Below, piece after piece: positions 1 to 9,348 of a DNA stretch of 64,000 bases; positions within the stretch are counted from its first letter, which is position 1, and the number at the start of each line of letters is the position of its first letter. The notes beneath the pieces were generated by a model. It did not search any database, was not told where the DNA came from, and saw only the letters and a list, made by a program, of their open reading frames with translations. Source of the stretch: Ralstonia sp. RRA (GTDB taxonomy: Bacteria; Pseudomonadota; Gammaproteobacteria; Burkholderiales; Burkholderiaceae); contig NZ_CP146092.1 in assembly GCF_037023145.1 (NCBI RefSeq), forward strand, positions 620,001-684,000, given 5' to 3'. The position numbers and the translations under genes are program-made.

Positions 1-1681
1 TCGGCCACAGGTCTTTCAGCAGGATGGGCTTGCCGTTGGCATCGGTGCCGAAGCTGTCGCGCTCGATGTCGAAGCGCACCGTGCCGGCAATCGCATAGGC
101 CACCACCAGCGGCGGCGAGGCGAGGAACGCCTGCTTGGCATACGGGTGGATGCGGCCATCGAAGTTGCGGTTGCCGGACAGCACGGCCGTGGCATACAGA
201 TCGCGGTCGATGATCTCTTGCTGGATCTTCGGGTCCAGCGCGCCGCTCATGCCGTTGCAGGTGGTGCAGGCAAACGCGACGATGCCGAAGCCGAGATTCT
301 CCAGTTCGGCTTTCAGGCCAGCCTCTTCCAGATACAGCTCCACTGCCTTGGACCCGGGCGCCAGCGAGCTCTTCACCCACGGCTTGCGCGTCAGGCCCAG
401 GCGGTTTGCGTTGCGTGCCAGTAGCGCGGCGGCAATCACGTTGCGGGGGTTGCTGGTGTTGGTGCAGCTCGTGATGGCGGCAATGATGACCGCGCCATCC
501 GGCATCTGGCCAGGGGTTTCTTCCCACTTGCCGGCGATGCCCTTGGCGGCGAGGTCCGTCGTGGCCACGCGGGCGTGCGGGTTCGACGGGCCGGCCATGT
601 TGCGCACCACGCTCGACAGGTCGAAGCGCAGCACGCGTTCGTATTCAGCCTGCTTGAGGGTGTCGGACCACAGGCCCGCGGTCTTGGCGTACGTCTCGAC
701 CAGCTTGACTTGCTCGTCGCTGCGGCCGGTCAGGCGCAGGTAGTCGAGCGTGTTTTCGTCAATCGAGAACATGGCGGCGGTGGCGCCGTACTCGGGGGCC
801 ATGTTGGAGATGGTGGCGCGGTCGCCCAGCGTGAGCTTCGATGCGCCTTCGCCGTAGAACTCCAGATATGCGCCCACCACCTTCTGCTTGCGCAGGAATT
901 CGGTCAGCGCCAGCACGATGTCGGTGGCGGTGATGCCGGGTTGGCGTTGGCCCGTCAGCTCCACGCCGACGATGTCCGGCAGGCGCATCCACGAGGCGCG
1001 GCCGAGCATCACGTTTTCGGCTTCCAGGCCGCCCACGCCGATGGCGATCACGCCCAGCGCATCCACGTGCGGGGTGTGGCTGTCCGTGCCGACGCAGGTG
1101 TCGGGGTAAGCCACGCCGTCGTGTGCCTGGATGACCGGCGACATCTTCTCCAGGTTGATCTGGTGCATGATGCCGTTGCCTGCGGGGATCACATCCACAT
1201 TCTTGAACGCGAGCTTGGTCCAGTCGATGAAGTGGAAGCGGTCTTCGTTGCGGCGGTCTTCAATGGCGCGGTTCTTGGCGAAGGCGTCGGGGTCGAAGCC
1301 GCCGCATTCCACGGCCAGCGAGTGGTCGACGATCAACTGTACTGGGACGACCGGGTTGACCTTGGCGGGGTCGCCGCCTTGGTCGGCAATGGCGTCACGC
1401 AGGCCGGCTAGGTCCACCAGTGCGGTCTGGCCCAGGATGTCGTGGCAGACCACGCGGGCGGGGAACCACGGGAAGTCCAGGTCGCGTTTGCGTTCGATCA
1501 GTTGCTTGAGGGAATCGGTGAGCGTGGCGGGGTCGCAGCGGCGGACCAGATTCTCGGCGAGTACGCGGGAGGTGTACGGCAGCTTGTCGTAGGCGCCTGG
1601 TTGAATGGCTTCTACAGCTTCTCTAGCGTCGAAGTAGTCGAGCGTTGTGCCGGGGAGGGGCTTTCTGTGGGTGGTGTTCAT
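1..1681 (-). CDS. acnD: Fe/S-dependent 2-methylcitrate dehydratase AcnD (partial)
   Basis: Dehydrates 2-methylcitrate toward 2-methylaconitate in the propionate-degrading methylcitrate cycle, in the cytoplasm. About 560 N-terminal codons are present of a family length near 865; the rest lies left of the window. Reading from the ATG at 1679-1681 the frame is open throughout. The aconitase iron-sulfur ligands are visible: a Cys in ITSCTNTSNP and two in CTTCNG. The substrate-binding motif VDHSLAVE and GTDSHTP are also present. It is the third gene after prpB and prpC on the same strand, which favours AcnD over the housekeeping AcnA; the two paralogues are similar and the missing C-terminus and the neighbour beyond the edge (expected prpF) would settle it. 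Confidence 0.88.
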   Translation of the reverse strand, partial: MNTTHRKPLPGTTLDYFDAREAVEAIQPGAYDKLPYTSRVLAENLVRRCDPATLTDSLKQLIERKRDLDFPWFPARVVCHDILGQTALVDLAGLRDAIADQGGDPAKVNPVVPVQLIVDHSLAVECGGFDPDAFAKNRAIEDRRNEDRFHFIDWTKLAFKNVDVIPAGNGIMHQINLEKMSPVIQAHDGVAYPDTCVGTDSHTPHVDALGVIAIGVGGLEAENVMLGRASWMRLPDIVGVELTGQRQPGITATDIVLALTEFLRKQKVVGAYLEFYGEGASKLTLGDRATISNMAPEYGATAAMFSIDENTLDYLRLTGRSDEQVKLVETYAKTAGLWSDTLKQAEYERVLRFDLSSVVRNMAGPSNPHARVATTDLAAKGIAGKWEETPGQMPDGAVIIAAITSCTNTSNPRNVIAAALLARNANRLGLTRKPWVKSSLAPGSKAVELYLEEAGLKAELENLGFGIVAFACTTCNGMSGALDPKIQQEIIDRDLYATAVLSGNRNFDGRIHPYAKQAFLASPPLVVAYAIAGTVRFDIERDSFGTDANGKPILLKDLWP

Positions 1682-1727
1682 GGTGTCTGGTACATCCCTT
1701 GTTTCATCCCCTGCCGGGGCTGACTCA

Positions 1728-1889
1728 CTTTCTTTGTCTTGCCAAAGAAAGTAAGCAAAGAAAGGCGCGCCCAAGATGGCGAAAGACTCCTTGAATTTTC
1801 GTAACCGAGCGGAGACGGGGAAAACTCGCTTCGCTCAGACAGTTCCCCGTCTTTTTTCCGCTCGCTTACAAAAATTCAAGGCGCCATCT
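1728..1889. repeat. Long imperfect palindrome plus short hairpin in the prpC-acnD gap
   Basis: A perfect 9-bp stem (1728-1736 with 1743-1751, CTTTCTTTG/CAAAGAAAG) is followed by a 116-bp imperfect inverted repeat. Its outer arms are AGATGGCG (1774-1781) and CGCCATCT (1882-1889). Inner matching blocks are CCTTGAATTTT/AAAATTCAAGG, CGAGCGGA/TCCGCTCG and GACGGGGAA/TTCCCCGTC. The element fills most of the 278-bp gap between two genes of one operon. It resembles the dispersed palindromic intergenic repeats common in Burkholderiales; whether it is repeated elsewhere cannot be seen here. Confidence 0.75.
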
Positions 1890-1959
1890 AGGGCAGGAAC
1901 GTCAACGGCCAAACCGTCGGTGGGCTTGGGTTGACGTTCTTTGTTTCTCTTCTCTCTTT

Positions 1960-3129
1960 TTACGGGCGCTTGGCGATCGGGACGAACTTCAGATCGTCCG
2001 GGCCGGTGTAGTTGGCGCTCGGGCGGATGATCTTGTTGTCGATGCGTTGCTCGATGATGTGTGCAGCCCAGCCGGTCGTACGCGCAATCACGAACAGCGG
2101 GGTGAACATCGCGGTCGGCACGCCCATCATGTGGTACGACACGGCGCTGAACCAGTCGAGGTTCGGGAACATTTTCTTGATGTCCCACATCACCGTTTCC
2201 AGACGTTCGGCAATGTCGAACATCTTGGTGTTGGACGCTTCCTTCGACAGCTTGCGCGCGACTTCCTTGATGACCTTGTTGCGCGGGTCGGACACGGTGT
2301 ACACGGGGTGGCCGAAGCCGATCACGACTTCCTTGGCTTCCACGCGGCGGCGGATGTCGGCCTCGGCTTCGTCCGGGGTGTCGTAGCGCTTCTGGATTTC
2401 GAAGGCGACTTCATTGGCGCCGCCGTGCTTGGGACCACGCAGCGCGCCGATGGCGCCGGTGATGGCCGAGTAGATGTCCGAGCCCGTGCCGGCAATCACG
2501 CGGCCGGTGAACGTCGAGGCGTTGAACTCGTGCTCGGCATACAGGTTGAGCGATACGTGCATCGCATCGACCCACGACTTGGACGGTTCCACGCCGTGCA
2601 GCAGGTGCAGGAAGTGGCCGCCGATGGAGTCGTCATCCGTTTCGACTTCGATGCGCTTGCCGTTGTGGCTGTAGTGGTACCAGTACAGCAGCATCGAGCC
2701 GAGGCTCGCCATCAGGCGATCGGCAATGTCGCGTGCGCCGGGGGTGTTGTGGTCGTCCTTCTCGGGCAGCACGGTGCCGAGCACCGACACGCCGGTGCGC
2801 ATCACGTCCATCGGGTGTGCGGAGGCGGGCACCCATTCCAGTGCTGCCTTCACGTTGGCGGGCAGGCCGCGCAGGGCCTTCAGCTTGGCCTTGTAGGCCG
2901 CCAGTTCGGCCTTGTTGGGCAGCTTGCCGTGCACCAGCAGGTGGGCGACTTCTTCAAACTCGCACGCGCCGGCCAGGTCGAGGATGTCGTAGCCGCGGTA
3001 GTGCAGGTCGTTGCCGGTGCGGCCGACGGTACACAGTGCGGTGTTGCCAGCGGTCACGCCCGACAGGGCCACGGATTTCTTCGGTTTGAAGGCGCCGGCG
3101 TTCGGGGTGCTGTTATCGGCTTCGCTCAT
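1960..3129 (-). CDS. prpC: 2-methylcitrate synthase PrpC
   Basis: Condenses propionyl-CoA with oxaloacetate to 2-methylcitrate, the entry step of the methylcitrate cycle. The 389 residues are a normal citrate-synthase-family length. The catalytic histidines sit in [11 protein letters not shown] and [14 protein letters not shown], and the conserved C-terminal block ending [11 protein letters not shown] is present. The N-terminal block [20 protein letters not shown] is typical of PrpC rather than GltA. A GGAGACC Shine-Dalgarno precedes the ATG. It lies 35 bp downstream of prpB and should be cotranscribed from the sigma54 promoter at 4090-4105. Confidence 0.95.
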   Translation of the reverse strand: MSEADNSTPNAGAFKPKKSVALSGVTAGNTALCTVGRTGNDLHYRGYDILDLAGACEFEEVAHLLVHGKLPNKAELAAYKAKLKALRGLPANVKAALEWVPASAHPMDVMRTGVSVLGTVLPEKDDHNTPGARDIADRLMASLGSMLLYWYHYSHNGKRIEVETDDDSIGGHFLHLLHGVEPSKSWVDAMHVSLNLYAEHEFNASTFTGRVIAGTGSDIYSAITGAIGALRGPKHGGANEVAFEIQKRYDTPDEAEADIRRRVEAKEVVIGFGHPVYTVSDPRNKVIKEVARKLSKEASNTKMFDIAERLETVMWDIKKMFPNLDWFSAVSYHMMGVPTAMFTPLFVIARTTGWAAHIIEQRIDNKIIRPSANYTGPDDLKFVPIAKRP

Positions 3130-3164
3130 GAGGGGTCTCCTTGGATGCGTGGAATGTGTAGGCG

Positions 3165-4061
3165 TTATTTCTGTGCAGCAAACAGTGCGTCGAGCTTGTC
3201 TTCGTACGCGTGGTAGCCGAGGTATTGGTACAGGTCGGCGCGCGATTGCATGGTCTCCACGGCGGCCTTTTGGGTGCCGTCACGCATCACGGTTTGATAG
3301 AAGTTGAGCGCGGCGGCGTTCATCGCGCGATAGGCGCCGCAGCAGTAGAGCGCAATGTCGACATTGGCGCTGCGCAGCTCGTCGGTGGTGAAGAGCGGCG
3401 TGCTACCGAACTCGGTCAGGTTGGCCAGGATGGGCACCTTTACAGCGGCCTTGAAGCGGCGGTAGTCGTCCAGCGTCTTCATGGCCTCGGGGAAGATCAT
3501 GTCCGCACCCGCTTCCACGTAGGCCACGGCACGCTCGATGGCGGCATCCACGCCTTCCGAGGCAGCTGCATCCGTGCGGGCCATGATGACAAAGCCGTCA
3601 TCGGTGCGGGCATCCACGGCGGCCTTCACGCGGTCGACCATTTCTTCGGTGGGCACGACCTCCTTGCCAGGGCGGTGGCCACAGCGCTTCTGGCCGACCT
3701 GGTCTTCCATGTGCACAGCCGCCACACCTGCCTTGATGAACGAGCGAACGGTGCGTGCGATGTTGAAGGCGCCACCCCAGCCGGTGTCGATGTCGACCAT
3801 CAGCGGCACCTGCACGGCGTCGGTAATGCGGCGCGCGTCGATCAGCACGTCTTCCATCGTGCTGATGCCCAGGTCCGGAATACCGAGTGAGTTGGCGGCC
3901 ACGCCGCCGCCCGACAGATACACGGCCTTGAAGCCGGTTTGCTCAGCCATCTTGGCGGCGTAGGCGGTAATGGCGCCCACCACCTGCAGCGGTTGGGACT
4001 CAGCCACCGCCTGGCGGAATTTGGCGCCGGCGCTGGTGGGGTGTCGTTGGGTTGTGCTCAT
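3165..4061 (-). CDS. prpB: 2-methylisocitrate lyase PrpB
   Basis: Cleaves 2-methylisocitrate to pyruvate and succinate, the last step of the methylcitrate cycle. It belongs to the isocitrate lyase/PEP mutase family; the loop motif appears as [11 protein letters not shown], and [16 protein letters not shown] and DIDTGWGG are the expected Mg/substrate-binding blocks. The frame opens up to 4166, but the ATG at 4061 ([12 protein letters not shown]) is preferred: it has GGAG just upstream and lies about 18 nt after the expected start of the sigma54 promoter transcript. That gives 298 residues, the usual PrpB length. Confidence 0.94.
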   Translation of the reverse strand: MSTTQRHPTSAGAKFRQAVAESQPLQVVGAITAYAAKMAEQTGFKAVYLSGGGVAANSLGIPDLGISTMEDVLIDARRITDAVQVPLMVDIDTGWGGAFNIARTVRSFIKAGVAAVHMEDQVGQKRCGHRPGKEVVPTEEMVDRVKAAVDARTDDGFVIMARTDAAASEGVDAAIERAVAYVEAGADMIFPEAMKTLDDYRRFKAAVKVPILANLTEFGSTPLFTTDELRSANVDIALYCCGAYRAMNAAALNFYQTVMRDGTQKAAVETMQSRADLYQYLGYHAYEDKLDALFAAQK

Positions 4062-4089
4062 GTGGGCTCCAAAAAGGTTGGCCCCATAC

Positions 4090-4105
4090 AGCAGGAAGCG
4101 GGCCA
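4090..4105 (-). promoter_or_regulatory. Sigma54 promoter of the prpB-prpC-acnD operon
   Basis: On the minus strand the site reads TGGCCCGCTTCCTGCT, matching the -24/-12 consensus TGGCACGN4TTGCW with the invariant GG and GC in place and exact GG-N10-GC spacing. Only two consensus bases differ. It lies 29 bp upstream of the prpB start. PrpR, encoded divergently, is a sigma54 activator, so the promoter class is the one expected. Confidence 0.8.
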
Positions 4106-4169
4106 CCTTCGCCACCTCATGTAACCCGTTGATTTGTATGGAAGTGACGTTGCCGCCCTCGCGCACATC

Positions 4170-4206
4170 ATTTCAAAAATGAAATTTCCAATTTCAAAGT
4201 GGAAAT
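4170..4206. promoter_or_regulatory. Tandem palindromes, probable PrpR upstream activating sequences
   Basis: Two palindromes ATTTCA-N4-TGAAAT (4170-4185, perfect) and ATTTCA-N4-GGAAAT (4191-4206, one mismatch) have centres 21 bp apart, about two helical turns. They lie 65-100 bp upstream of the sigma54 site and just ahead of prpR. This is the usual place for an enhancer-binding protein that activates prpB and may also repress its own gene. Confidence 0.65.
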
Positions 4207-4255
4207 GCGCGGCGCATAATGACCGGACCGCCGTTTCTGCACCCTGCACCGCACC

Positions 4256-6208
4256 ATGAGCCCCACCCCCGCTGATCTTGCTGACCGCCCGCGCATCTGG
4301 GCCTGCGGTATCAGCCGCCTGAGCGACCTGTTCCTCGACATTGCTGCCGAGTACAACGACCGCGCCGAGCTGCGCGTCATCACGCGCGGCTTTGAAGACA
4401 TCGTGCGTGAGATCGACGCAGCCGGTGCTGACCGCCCCGACGTGGTGGTCGCGGGCGGGTCCAACGGTGCGTATCTGAAGCCGCGTCTGTCGTTGCCCGT
4501 GGTTGTCATCAACCCGAGCGGCTTTGACGTGATGCACGCACTGGCCCGTGCGCGGCGTGATGCGGAGTCGGTGGCGCTCGTCACCCATGGCGACACGCCT
4601 GAGGAAGTACGCCGCTTTGTCGCTGCGTATGGCATGGACGTGGTGTTTGCCTCGTACACCTCGCGCCAGGGCGCAGAAAGTTGCGTGCTGGATTTGCGCG
4701 ACCGGGGCGTGGGGGTCGTGGTAGGCCCCGGCCTGGTGACGGACCTAGCCGCGCAGGCAGGCATGAACGCGGTGTTCCTGTATTCGCGTGATTCCGTGAG
4801 GGCCGCCTTCGACACCGCGCTCGAAGTCGTACAGGCTACCCGCCGAGAATCGGCGCGCCGCCAGCGGCTCGACAACCTGCTGCAGCACTTGCGCGATGGC
4901 GTGGTCGCGCTGGACGCACAAGGCCGCGTGGAGGCGATCAACCAGCGTCTTGCCACCGCGCTGGACATCGACGCCAAGCAGGCGGTCGGCCAGCCGCTGC
5001 TCAACATCGCCCCCAACCTATTGGGCCTGCTGCCCGATACCGAGGGGGATACGCTGGGCACCGTGCACGGCGTGAACTACGTTATCCATCGCGGCCCGCT
5101 TGCCAGCACGGGCGCGGGCGCCTCGGAAGGCACCGTGTTCACCTTCCAGGAATCCCGCGCGGTGGAACGGCTGGACCGCACGCTGCGCTCACGCCAGCGC
5201 CCGCAGCAGTTCAGCGCGCGTTACCGGCTGGATGATCTGGTGGGGGAATCCGCGCCTATCGAGCGCGTGCGTACGCTGGTGCGTCGCTATGCAAAGTCGG
5301 ACGCCACCGTGCTCGTGCTGGGCGAATCCGGCACCGGCAAAGAGATGGTCGCGCAGGGCATGCATCAGCTCAGCGCGCGGCGCGACTTTCCGTTCGTCGC
5401 CATCAACTGCGGTGCCTTTCCTGAAGCCCTGTTGGAGAGCGAACTGTTCGGCTACGAAGAGGGTGCCTTCACCGGCGCACGCAAGGGCGGCAAGACCGGG
5501 CTGATCGAAGCCGCGCACCGCGGCACGCTGTTTCTCGACGAGATTGGCGAGATGCCGCTGCCGCTGCAAAGCCGCCTGCTGCGTGTGCTGCAGGAGCGTG
5601 AAGTGGTGCGGTTGGGCTCCACCGAACCTACGCGCGTGGACATTCGCGTGGTGGCCGCCACCCACCGCGCGCTGACGAATGCGGTAGAGGCCGGCACCTT
5701 CCGCGCCGATCTCTACTACCGCCTCAACATCCTCAGCATCGCGCTGCCGCCGCTGCGCGAACGCCCTGAAGACGTGATGACGTTGGCCGCCGAGTTGCTC
5801 GTGCAGGCCGCACGCCGCGAGCCGCGCCTGCTGTTGCGTATTCCCGATACCGAAGTTGCCGCGCAAGTCCTGGCCGACGTTGCCGAGCCGCTACGGCACT
5901 ACCCTTGGGCCGGCAATGTGCGTGAGCTGCAGAGCGTGGTGGAGCGCATTGCGGTGGAGCTGGCGCACGCAGACGACGCCGACGCAGGCACCATTACGCA
6001 AGACGTGCTGCGCTTGATTGCGCCGGAAGTGTTTGCCCACAGCGCACGCGGCAAGACGCCCGCGTTGACGCTGCGTGAGCGCAGCCGCGGTGTGGAAGCG
6101 GAAGAGATACGCGCGGCGCTGGCGGCGCATGACGGAGACCGCGACGCCGTGTGCGCCGCGCTGGGCATCAGCAAGACGACGCTATGGCGGCGGTTGCAGG
6201 CGGGGTAG
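4256..6208 (+). CDS. prpR: Propionate catabolism activator PrpR (sigma54-dependent)
   Basis: Cytoplasmic sigma54 enhancer-binding protein, 650 residues. The N-terminal roughly 190 residues match the PrpR_N sensor domain, which senses a methylcitrate-cycle intermediate in characterised PrpR proteins. A short PAS-like linker follows. The central AAA+ domain carries Walker A GESGTGKE (about residue 356), the sigma54-contact loop GAFTGA (about 402) and Walker B LFLDEIGE. The C-terminus is a Fis-type helix-turn-helix ([18 protein letters not shown]). It is divergent from prpB; the ATG at 4256 leaves a 194-bp regulatory gap holding the sigma54 promoter and palindromes. Confidence 0.95.
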   Translation: MSPTPADLADRPRIWACGISRLSDLFLDIAAEYNDRAELRVITRGFEDIVREIDAAGADRPDVVVAGGSNGAYLKPRLSLPVVVINPSGFDVMHALARARRDAESVALVTHGDTPEEVRRFVAAYGMDVVFASYTSRQGAESCVLDLRDRGVGVVVGPGLVTDLAAQAGMNAVFLYSRDSVRAAFDTALEVVQATRRESARRQRLDNLLQHLRDGVVALDAQGRVEAINQRLATALDIDAKQAVGQPLLNIAPNLLGLLPDTEGDTLGTVHGVNYVIHRGPLASTGAGASEGTVFTFQESRAVERLDRTLRSRQRPQQFSARYRLDDLVGESAPIERVRTLVRRYAKSDATVLVLGESGTGKEMVAQGMHQLSARRDFPFVAINCGAFPEALLESELFGYEEGAFTGARKGGKTGLIEAAHRGTLFLDEIGEMPLPLQSRLLRVLQEREVVRLGSTEPTRVDIRVVAATHRALTNAVEAGTFRADLYYRLNILSIALPPLRERPEDVMTLAAELLVQAARREPRLLLRIPDTEVAAQVLADVAEPLRHYPWAGNVRELQSVVERIAVELAHADDADAGTITQDVLRLIAPEVFAHSARGKTPALTLRERSRGVEAEEIRAALAAHDGDRDAVCAALGISKTTLWRRLQAG

Positions 6209-6233
6209 TCGGGCACCCGTCAGGATCGTTGCA

Positions 6234-6803
6234 CTAGTCCAGCAAACGCAATGCATCTGCCAACGAGAGCACCGTGGTGCGCGACTCGAACGCCGTGGCA
6301 AACAGATGATCGTGCACGACCTGATCCGGGTCGTAGCAGCAATCCTTGACGGTGAACAAGCGGAAGTCCGCATCGCTCGCATGCGCAATCGACGACAGCA
6401 TCACGCCCGTTGACGCAACGCCCACCATGATCAAGGTATTGACGCCCTGCGCGGACAGCCGCACCTGCAGATCGGTGCCATAGAACACGCTGGCACGATG
6501 CGCGATGATGAGCGGTTCGTTGGCTTGCTGGCCGAGTTCCGGCGAGATCCGGTCGTGAACGAACAGGCCAAGCTGCTTGACGCCTTGCCCGTTCTTGTTC
6601 AACGGACTGACTTCCGGATAGCCGGGGCTGAAGTGGAATTTAGCGAAATAGGTGTGGACGCCCTTGGCCCGTGCCGCGTCGCACAGCGTGCGTGTGTTGG
6701 AGAGCAGCGTGGGCGCGACCGACGGAAACAACCCCATGATGTCGGTCTGGTAATGCATGACCAACAGCGCGGTTTGTGACGGCACAAGTGTCGGAGTCTG
6801 CAT
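6234..6803 (-). CDS. Isochorismatase-like hydrolase with an atypical active site
   Basis: The 189 residues have the isochorismatase-like layout: an N-terminal beta strand ALLVMHYQTD, a central RASVFYGTDL block and VGVASTGVMLSS near the C-terminus. In catalytic members these positions supply Asp, Lys and Cys. Here they are His17, Arg (about 103) and Gly. A subgroup with Arg and Gly at the last two positions is common, but loss of the Asp as well makes ordinary cysteine-hydrolase chemistry unlikely. Convergent with prpR, 25 bp apart. Substrate unknown. Confidence 0.7.
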   Translation of the reverse strand: MQTPTLVPSQTALLVMHYQTDIMGLFPSVAPTLLSNTRTLCDAARAKGVHTYFAKFHFSPGYPEVSPLNKNGQGVKQLGLFVHDRISPELGQQANEPLIIAHRASVFYGTDLQVRLSAQGVNTLIMVGVASTGVMLSSIAHASDADFRLFTVKDCCYDPDQVVHDHLFATAFESRTTVLSLADALRLLD

Positions 6804-7036
6804 GGTCTCGTTGCGCGGGGTGGCGTTGGAGGACGATGGCGGACTCTATCACGGCCATCCCATACGGACTTCAGGGCACCAGGCGTGGCGGTCTTGCGTC
6901 GATTCAGCCAGCCGATCGTCGCCCCCTGAGCGCGACGTGGGGGCCTATGGTACGGTTAAGAAGTCTTGCCCGTGCACACGCATCAACGGTGGGTGCATGG
7001 GCCACATGAATGTGCTGTTGAGGAGAGTGACGCACC

Positions 7037-7468
7037 GTGAGTGATGCGAAACAGGACGCACGGCGCACGCTTCAAACGGACAAAGCCGCCGTCAGCCGGG
7101 CTTTACGCCTGAGCGTGCCGCCAGAGGCCAGACCCGCGCCGGTGAGCCGGAAAGACTGGCTGAAGCAAAGGAAAGCGCAATTGCAGGCCGCCCGGGTGGC
7201 GGCCAAGCAACGGCGCGCACAACTCAAGGCCGAGATCCTGTCAGCTGCGCAGGATGTTGCCCGAGAAGAACGCGTGGCTGCCAAGCTGGAAGCCGATCGC
7301 CTGAAGGCAGAAGCCAAGACGGCAAGCATTCATGCCAAGGAAGACGCCCGCGCCGCTGCCAAGTTCGAGCGCAGCAAGCCCGCCCGTTCCGCGTCAAAGC
7401 GCAAGACGCTGAGCGCCGGAAAACGGAAACTCGTGTCGTACGCCGATCTGCTGCGCATGCGTGGGTGA
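7037..7468 (+). CDS. Small basic Ala/Lys/Arg-rich coiled-coil protein
   Basis: The 143 residues are dominated by Ala, Lys, Arg and Glu, with a long predicted helical or coiled-coil stretch from about residue 40 to 115. No signal peptide or membrane segment is visible. The GTG start has AGGAGAG ten bases upstream. The composition recalls nucleic-acid-binding or histone-like low-complexity proteins, but no family is recognised. It ends 18 bp before the convergent kdpA stop. Confidence 0.6.
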   Translation: MSDAKQDARRTLQTDKAAVSRALRLSVPPEARPAPVSRKDWLKQRKAQLQAARVAAKQRRAQLKAEILSAAQDVAREERVAAKLEADRLKAEAKTASIHAKEDARAAAKFERSKPARSASKRKTLSAGKRKLVSYADLLRMRG

Positions 7469-7486
7469 TTCACTGTGCAGATTGCG

Positions 7487-9223
7487 TCAGGACCACAATT
7501 GCAGATGCTCGGCAATCGAGCCCAAGGCCAGTGCCGGCAGATAGCTCAGCACACCGATCAGGAAGAGGGCGCCGACCAGCGCCATGGCAAACATCAAGCC
7601 ATCGGTCGGCAAGGTGCCTAGCGAGATGGCACGACGCCCCTGGTTGGCAAAGCGACCGGCCAACGCCAGCGCCGGAATGGCCAACCCAAAGCGCCCCGCC
7701 AACATGGCGATGAGGGTGGTCACGTGATAGAACGGCGCGTCTGCGCTCAACCCGCCAAACGTCTGCCCGTTATTTGCAAAGCACGAAGCATAGGCAAACA
7801 GAATGGTCGTAAAGCCATGGGCGCCGTGGTTGGTGCTCAAGGCCGCTGTGCCCGCGCTCGTAACCACCGCCAGGGCTGTCAGTGCCAGGATCACCACCGG
7901 GCCGATCACGATATAGAGCCCGACCAGCTTCACCTCTCTGGGCCCGACCGTCTTGCCCAGGTACTCCGGTGTGCGGCCGATCATCAGCCCGGTCACAAAC
8001 ACCGCCAACAGCGCGGTTAGCACCATGCTGTACAGGCCAGTCCCCAACCCGCCAAAGATGGCCTCACCCAGCAGCATGTTCACCAGAAGCACCGCACTAC
8101 CCAGCGGCGTGTTGCTGTCGATGGATTGGTTTTGCGAGCCGGTTGCGCCATTGGAGGTGGCGATGGCCGCCAAGGTTGAAGAGGCAATGCCGAAGCGCGT
8201 TTCTTTGCCCTCCATGTTACCGCCAGCCTGATCTGCGCCAGCACGCAGGTCGATACCCTGTGCGGCCAACTGCGGACTGCCCATTTGCTCGGCATGGTCG
8301 TACACGCACAGCCCCACGGCAAACAATGCCGCCATGACCGTGTACAGCATCCACCCGTGTGCACGGCGTCGTGCCATGCTGCCAAAGGCATACGTCATCG
8401 CGGCGGGAATCACGGCAATGGCCAGCATGCCGATGAAGTTGGTCAGCACCGTTGGGTTGGCATACGGGTGCGCACCGTTGGCACCAAAGTAGCCGCCGCC
8501 GTTGGTGCCCAGGTTCTTGATGAACTCCAGCGTGGCCACCGGGCCTTGTGGTAACAGTTGGTTGGCGCCCTCAAGGGTGCGTGCCACCGTGTAGGGGCTC
8601 CAGTTTTGCGGCACGCCCAGTGCGATCAATAGCAGCGCACCCATCACGGAGATGGGCAGCAGCACCCACAGCGTTGCGCGCGTGACATCCACCCAGAAGT
8701 TGCCGATGGTGCGGCTGTGCGACCGGCCGAAGGCCCGGATGAATGCAAAGCCCACAGCCAGGCCGGCAGCACCGGCAAGAAAGTTCTGCGATGTCAGCGC
8801 CAGGGATTGGCTCAGATAACTGAGCGCGGCTTCACCGCTGTAGGCCTGCCAAGTGGTGGTGGTGGCAAAGCTGACGGCCGTGTTGATGGCCAGCAGGTGG
8901 CTCAACGGGCCGGGGTAGTAGTTGGGGTCGCCCGGCTGCAGCAGCGGTTGTAGCAGGAGCAGGCCGTAGATGAACAGGGTGCCGAGCAGGCTGAGGAGCA
9001 CAAAGGCCGTGGCGTACGCTTGCCAACCCATCTCCTGCTGTGGATTCACGCCGGCGATGCGGTAGATGGCGCGCTCCACGGGGCGCAAGCCTCGATCCAG
9101 CCAAGTGGGCTGGCCGTTGAACACGCAGACAAGATAGCGGCCGACTGGTTTGACCAGCAGCGTGACGATGCCCAGAAACAGCGCGTACAGCAGCAGGTGC
9201 GGTGGTGGTATGAAGGCTTGCAT
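7487..9223 (-). CDS. kdpA: Orphan KdpA-like potassium-translocating subunit
   Basis: KdpA is the K+-binding membrane subunit of the KdpFABC ATPase. The 578 residues align over the whole family length, with about ten hydrophobic helices and recognisable filter blocks: NTAVSFATTTTWQAYSGE, GTNGGGYFGANGAHPYANPT and ANNGQTFGGLSADAPFY. The third filter block is divergent (SNGATGSQNQ in place of the usual CGAV type), and the second has Gly-for-Asn changes. The ATG at 9223 (MQAFIPPP) is chosen over an upstream start that adds 18 hydrophilic residues. No kdpB, kdpC, kdpD or kdpE lies on either side, so it cannot form a complete pump from this locus. Confidence 0.85.
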   Translation of the reverse strand: MQAFIPPPHLLLYALFLGIVTLLVKPVGRYLVCVFNGQPTWLDRGLRPVERAIYRIAGVNPQQEMGWQAYATAFVLLSLLGTLFIYGLLLLQPLLQPGDPNYYPGPLSHLLAINTAVSFATTTTWQAYSGEAALSYLSQSLALTSQNFLAGAAGLAVGFAFIRAFGRSHSRTIGNFWVDVTRATLWVLLPISVMGALLLIALGVPQNWSPYTVARTLEGANQLLPQGPVATLEFIKNLGTNGGGYFGANGAHPYANPTVLTNFIGMLAIAVIPAAMTYAFGSMARRRAHGWMLYTVMAALFAVGLCVYDHAEQMGSPQLAAQGIDLRAGADQAGGNMEGKETRFGIASSTLAAIATSNGATGSQNQSIDSNTPLGSAVLLVNMLLGEAIFGGLGTGLYSMVLTALLAVFVTGLMIGRTPEYLGKTVGPREVKLVGLYIVIGPVVILALTALAVVTSAGTAALSTNHGAHGFTTILFAYASCFANNGQTFGGLSADAPFYHVTTLIAMLAGRFGLAIPALALAGRFANQGRRAISLGTLPTDGLMFAMALVGALFLIGVLSYLPALALGSIAEHLQLWS

Positions 9224-9313
9224 GCCTGTATTGCAGCACTCGGCGCACAAAGACGGCGGCAAATTTGCGCGACCCACCGTAAAAATGGCGTCAAGACATC
9301 TTCCAGGCCTGAG

Positions 9314-9335
9314 GGGGTCTCACGCAAGAGACCCC
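9314..9335 (-). terminator. Perfect 8-bp hairpin between a 123-aa gene and kdpA
   Basis: GGGGTCTC (9314-9321) and GAGACCCC (9328-9335) form a perfect stem with a 6-nt loop, 14 bp after the stop of the upstream minus-strand gene. There is no T-run on the minus strand, so it may be a weak terminator or an RNA processing stem rather than a classical intrinsic terminator. Confidence 0.4.
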
Positions 9336-9348
9336 ATTGCGACAGCGC

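Noticed and set aside
135..1592. Several long plus-strand ORFs opposite acnD
   Set aside because: They are shadows of the high-GC acnD frame; the minus frame shows clear aconitase-family motifs.
2047..3216. 389-aa plus-strand ORF opposite prpC
   Set aside because: His/Val/Gly-rich composition typical of an antisense shadow, no family features, while prpC is unmistakable.
4168..5061. 297-aa minus ORF opposite prpR
   Set aside because: Ser/Arg-rich shadow of the PrpR sensor domain with no ribosome site.
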